A DNA stretch of 8,088 bases, from NCBI GenBank assembly GCA_937897005.1, contig CALCOQ010000188.1, positions 1 through 8,088 of the forward strand. Direction: 5' to 3'. The notes under the pieces were generated by a model. The model saw only the letters and a list, made by a program, of their open reading frames with translations. It made no database searches and was not told the origin of the DNA. This document shows, piece by piece, positions 5,392 to 8,088 of the stretch. This stretch comes from an uncultured euryarchaeote (GTDB lineage: Archaea > Thermoplasmatota > Poseidoniia > Poseidoniales > Poseidoniaceae). Position 1 is the stretch's first letter; every line of letters begins with the position of its first letter. The translations under genes and the position numbers were made by a program.

Positions 5392-6228
5392 TTGACTGGT
5401 GTATCACGCGTTGGGATACATGGAAGCCTTTCTCCACTAGGCAAAGAATTAGCGGCCAGGCTGCTTCATCTTGGTAGCGAAGTCATTGTTTCAGATTCCG
5501 CTGCTGAAGAGATCAGTAGACTGATGCCAGCATTGTTGCAACATTCGACTGGAAGGTTGATCGGTGGTGATCCGTTCAATGAAACTGGACCGCTGGTGAT
5601 TTTCTCTGACTCATGCGGGCCTGTATTGGCAGAAAAAATCACTGAATCTGTCTCAAACCGAAAAATGCTGGTCCAACCCTCGCACGTGTTGTTCGACGAT
5701 TCTGCAGATGCCGAGGATACCTGTCTCATCGAGATTCATGATCTGATTCATCCAGATGCTGGCGAGAATTGGAGTATGACCCCATTCAACCAGTGGTATG
5801 ATGACATTTTTCTCTCAGTGACAGAACTGAAGGATTTTGATGAGGAGAGCCATTGGGTCTCATGGAGAGATGTAGTTGAAGCATTATCCATCTTGACACT
5901 CGGAGGTGAAATCCTACCATCGTGGTTGTCGATCTGTGGCAGAAGAACTGTTTCAGGAATGGAAACAAAGCAGCAATTCCAAGCTCTATTGAATAGAAGC
6001 TTGAAGGTCCTGAGAGATGACCTCGAAATAGATGATCTGGTGAAGAAGACAATCGTATCAGATACTGAGAACAAGGCTCCGAGCCTACAAAGACCGGATC
6101 TTTCTCGTCTACATGACGCACTGAAAGCATCAGGAAATGAAGATGGATGGAGGCCGGTCCATGGACTTGAAGTCATGATGATGGAATGGATAGCCAATAG
6201 GATGGAGAGGTATTCAGGCGTGGTTTGA
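5392..6228 (+). CDS. Degenerate extended-SDR-like Rossmann protein (NAD-dependent epimerase/dehydratase relative)
   Basis: 278 aa with a TTG start fixed by a strong Shine-Dalgarno site. The N-terminus VGIHGSLSPLGKELAARLLHLGSEVIVSD (about 7-35) looks like a Rossmann beta-alpha-beta of an extended SDR, but the glycine motif is altered (G8-G11-G17 instead of GxxGxxG). HWVSWRDVVEALSIL (154-168) matches the extended-SDR segment that follows the active site. The C-terminal GWRPVHGLEVMMMEWI (252-267) resembles the end of sugar epimerases. The catalytic YxxxK is not visible; the region corresponding to it reads MTPFNQWYDDIF. It may bind a nucleotide or sugar without catalysis, or act as a partner of its neighbours. 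Length is a little below the usual 300-340. Family placement is inference; function unknown. Confidence 0.6.
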   Translation: MTGVSRVGIHGSLSPLGKELAARLLHLGSEVIVSDSAAEEISRLMPALLQHSTGRLIGGDPFNETGPLVIFSDSCGPVLAEKITESVSNRKMLVQPSHVLFDDSADAEDTCLIEIHDLIHPDAGENWSMTPFNQWYDDIFLSVTELKDFDEESHWVSWRDVVEALSILTLGGEILPSWLSICGRRTVSGMETKQQFQALLNRSLKVLRDDLEIDDLVKKTIVSDTENKAPSLQRPDLSRLHDALKASGNEDGWRPVHGLEVMMMEWIANRMERYSGVV

Positions 6229-6242
6229 ATAACCTCCATTGG

Positions 6243-6254
6243 TGAGGTGAAACG
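6243..6254 (+). promoter_or_regulatory. Shine-Dalgarno leader of the HAD gene
   Basis: TGAGGTGAAACG precedes the ATG at 6255 and is identical to the leader before the TTG at 5392. GAGGTGA stands 4 nt from the start codon. It fixes the start of the HAD gene. Confidence 0.7.
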
Positions 6255-6692
6255 ATGGTGGGTCTGATAGAGACCGAGGGCAAGGACGGGCGAGCCATCA
6301 GTCCGAAGTTACCCAAGGATTGCAAGAATTTCATGATTGATATCGATGGTACCATCTGCGAAGACATCCCCAATGAAGAACCATTGCGAATGGTGGATGC
6401 TGAAGTCTTTGAGGGTGCGATCGAGACGATAAACAACTGGTACGATGAAGGGCATGTGATCACTTTCTTCACAAGCAGGACTGAAAGCCATAGAGAAGTG
6501 ACTGAAGAATGGTTGGAGAAGAACGGCTTCAGGTATCACTCAATTCTGTTCGGGAAACCAAGAGGTGGAAACTACCATTGGATTGACAATCATACTGTCA
6601 AAGCATCAAAATTTCACAAGAGTTTCACGGAATTGGTTCGAAAAGTTCGAGAGATTGAGGTTTTCCCCGATGAACCTGAATCAAGTGAATAG
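6255..6692 (+). CDS. Small HAD-superfamily phosphatase-like protein
   Basis: 145-aa protein with the HAD catalytic order. Motif I is MIDIDGTICED (27-37), with nucleophile Asp29 and acid/base Asp31. Motif II is TFFTSRT (70-76). The motif III lysine is Lys101 in FGKPRGGNYHWIDNH. The motif IV acid is Asp111, a single Asp rather than a pair. There is little or no cap domain, so a phosphatase acting on a larger or multimer-shaped substrate is plausible, as in KDO-8-phosphate-phosphatase-like HADs. Very similar short proteins in Bacteroidetes are, as I recall, often labelled 'phosphoheptose isomerase', which the motifs do not support. The first 20 residues (to PKLPKD) form a polar extension. Last gene of the plus-strand block; its 3' end overlaps the converging DHS gene by 12 bp. 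Substrate unknown. Confidence 0.82.
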   Translation: MVGLIETEGKDGRAISPKLPKDCKNFMIDIDGTICEDIPNEEPLRMVDAEVFEGAIETINNWYDEGHVITFFTSRTESHREVTEEWLEKNGFRYHSILFGKPRGGNYHWIDNHTVKASKFHKSFTELVRKVREIEVFPDEPESSE

Positions 6693-7703
6693 ATCTGCAC
6701 CAAGAAGTGGAAGCAAGAGGCTAGCTTCACCTTCAACACAGACATGAGGAGCATCAGGGCGAACCTTGCCCCAGGAGATCGCCTCACGGGGACGGGCTCC
6801 GGAAAGACTCCCATCATATTCTGGTGCGGTGGTCAGATAAACCGCAGAATCCAGACCCTCACGATATTGATTCCACCAGATAACATGATGTTTGGATATT
6901 CCTCCTCCAATCATCATCGCGTTCGAGGTCTCAACTTCCCACGTCAGATCAGATAGTATCTGTTCGTCAGCCAGGGTGTCGATATGGAAATCTCGATACT
7001 TCTGTCTGAACATGAACAACTGGGCGCCAATACTGCCATCGGTGATACCTGGAATAACAACCGGAATCTCATGCTCGGCAGCCCAATGAATGAGAGTATC
7101 CGGCGTACCAATACGCCTTCCCAGTTCCCAGACCAGTTGGACGCTGCCAAAACCCAACCATAGGTCAGTTCCTGACTTCCCGGTCTCTGCTATCCTATCC
7201 TCGCGTATCTGCTCAAGAACGGGCATGACCATAGCCTCAATGACCTCACCATAGGAGGCATTCGGCACCACGACATTCCCTAGACGCATCAAGCCAACTT
7301 TCCCAAGTTCGATATCGTCCAGTTCAAAGGCTCCATGATAGTAGTGCTCATAGGCTCTTGCAATATCATGGTCGAGTGTTCCACATGTTGTTGAAACAAC
7401 GTTGAACATTCTACTGCGGAGCGCTTCAACAAAAAATCCACGTGTTCCTGTAGCACATAGGCAAGCAGGGAATGAAAGCCAATTCAACACCTTTGAAGAA
7501 TCGTACTCCACCGCCTCGATCTGTTTTTTCATCATCTGTAGAAGGTCACGAGCTGTAGCCAACTTCGTGGCGGTGAAACCACCAGCTTTAGCCATCTGGT
7601 CAATCAACGGACCACTGTCGCCAGCAGTAGTGAAATCATAGTCCACCACCGGCTCATCAAAGGACTCTGGGTCGAGTGCCATATTGCCTCGCCAGCCTGC
7701 CAT
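6681..7703 (-). CDS. dys: Deoxyhypusine synthase
   Basis: Transfers the aminobutyl group of spermidine to a lysine of translation factor aIF5A, using NAD, the first step of hypusine formation. The 340-aa product carries the family blocks: FTATKLATARDLL (43-55), ATGTRGFFVEALR (84-96), STTCGTLDHDIAR (104-116), VVIPGITDGSIGAQLF (215-230), MMIGGGISKHHVIW (263-276), EYDGSLSGARPREAISWGKVRPDA (295-318) and ASLLLPLL (327-334). The catalytic lysine equivalent to human Lys329 is Lys313, and the neighbouring SGARP and KHH segments are intact, so it should be active. The start at 7703 has GGAAGGA about 11 nt upstream; ATG 7682 (MALDPES) with GAGG in front is an alternative. It follows the UVR protein with a 32-nt gap, probably in one operon. 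Confidence 0.95.
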   Translation of the reverse strand: MAGWRGNMALDPESFDEPVVDYDFTTAGDSGPLIDQMAKAGGFTATKLATARDLLQMMKKQIEAVEYDSSKVLNWLSFPACLCATGTRGFFVEALRSRMFNVVSTTCGTLDHDIARAYEHYYHGAFELDDIELGKVGLMRLGNVVVPNASYGEVIEAMVMPVLEQIREDRIAETGKSGTDLWLGFGSVQLVWELGRRIGTPDTLIHWAAEHEIPVVIPGITDGSIGAQLFMFRQKYRDFHIDTLADEQILSDLTWEVETSNAMMIGGGISKHHVIWWNQYREGLDSAVYLTTAPEYDGSLSGARPREAISWGKVRPDAPHVCVEGEASLLLPLLGADLFT

Positions 7704-7735
7704 CCGGCATGAATCCTTCCGGTCACACTGGAGAC

Positions 7736-8088
7736 TCAGATCTGCGACTCCAATTCGAATATCCGGTCCCTCAATGCTGCTGCCTTTTCAAAATCCAGCA
7801 TTCTCGCCGCTTCTTCCATTGAATTCCTGAGTTTTTTCAAGAGTTTTATTCCCTCATCAGATTCTAATTGCAAATCAGATTCTTCAATTATAAAATCATC
7901 CGAAACAAGGGGTTGAGATATCCTACTCAATACATCGTCCGAAGGCGCCCAGGAACCAGCCCCCAATCCCTGAGCCATGGCATCGTCCATTCTACCACCC
8001 TTTGGAGAAACCAAACGACGGCCACCTTTACTCCCGCTCCCAGCTGTTCCACTGATCAGGTCCTCAAAATCGGCACCCATTGTAGGCA
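7736..8088 (-). CDS. UVR-motif protein, probable C-terminal part of a larger gene (UvrB-like), cut by window edge
   Basis: The last 37 residues, LLKKLRNSMEEAARMLDFEKAAALRDRIFELESQI-like, form a typical UVR motif, the helical hairpin by which UvrB meets UvrC (key part DFEKAAALRDRI). Before it lie an acidic stretch (SDDFIIEESD) and a Gly/Lys/Arg-rich stretch (SGSKGGRRLVSPKGGR), both probably disordered linkers. The frame stays open to the right edge (codons Pro-Thr before the ATG at 8080), so I read it as a fragment. If the ATG at 8080 is the true start, it would be a 114-aa stand-alone UVR protein; the 8 visible bases before it show no ribosome site. The usual UvrB helicase end (YNEEHGITP-like) is not visible. 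It lies 32 nt before DHS. Confidence 0.65.
   Translation of the reverse strand, partial: PTMGADFEDLISGTAGSGSKGGRRLVSPKGGRMDDAMAQGLGAGSWAPSDDVLSRISQPLVSDDFIIEESDLQLESDEGIKLLKKLRNSMEEAARMLDFEKAAALRDRIFELESQI

Noticed and set aside
3988..6692. Beta-lactam type gene cluster because of LAT
   Set aside because: No NRPS, ACV synthetase, isopenicillin synthase or dehydrogenase gene is present.

Overview
The window looks archaeal. Its left end carries the archaeal/eukaryotic-type ribosomal genes L7Ae, S28e and L24e in the order usual in archaea. A deoxyhypusine synthase, a tandem PRC-barrel protein, archaeal TATA-like boxes, GAGGTGA Shine-Dalgarno sites and several TTG starts agree with this. A euryarchaeon, perhaps of the marine Poseidoniia (Marine Group II/III) kind, is my inference; nothing in the window proves the clade. 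No mobile element, CRISPR array or rRNA is visible.

Layout. (1) Positions 1-1850, minus strand: prs (PRPP synthase), then the L7Ae-S28e-L24e ribosomal operon, which runs off the left edge. (2) 1899-2010, minus: tRNA-Ile(GAT) followed by a hairpin plus T-run. (3) 2126-2716, minus: a two-domain PRC-barrel protein with its own TATA-like box. (4) 2717-3139: an AT-rich divergent intergenic region with overlapping inverted repeats and the promoter of the plus-strand block. (5) 3140-6692, plus: a probable four-gene operon of a LOG-family phosphoribohydrolase-like protein, an L-lysine 6-transaminase (LAT), a degenerate extended-SDR-like protein and a small HAD-family phosphatase-like protein. The last three genes are tightly spaced and the last two share an identical Shine-Dalgarno leader. 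(6) 6681-8088, minus: deoxyhypusine synthase, preceded by a UVR-motif protein that is probably the C-terminal end of a larger gene such as uvrB. DHS and the HAD gene converge and overlap by 12 bp.

How the genes work together. The outer parts are housekeeping: translation (L7Ae, S28e, L24e, tRNA-Ile, hypusination of aIF5A), PRPP supply and probably DNA repair. The most intriguing part is the plus-strand block. LAT would convert lysine to 2-aminoadipate 6-semialdehyde, and its neighbours are a LOG enzyme, a Rossmann protein that lacks the usual SDR catalytic residues, and a HAD phosphatase. No semialdehyde dehydrogenase, reductase or beta-lactam gene is present, so the end product is unknown. 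The other notable observation is an L24e that has lost three of its four zinc-ligand cysteines.
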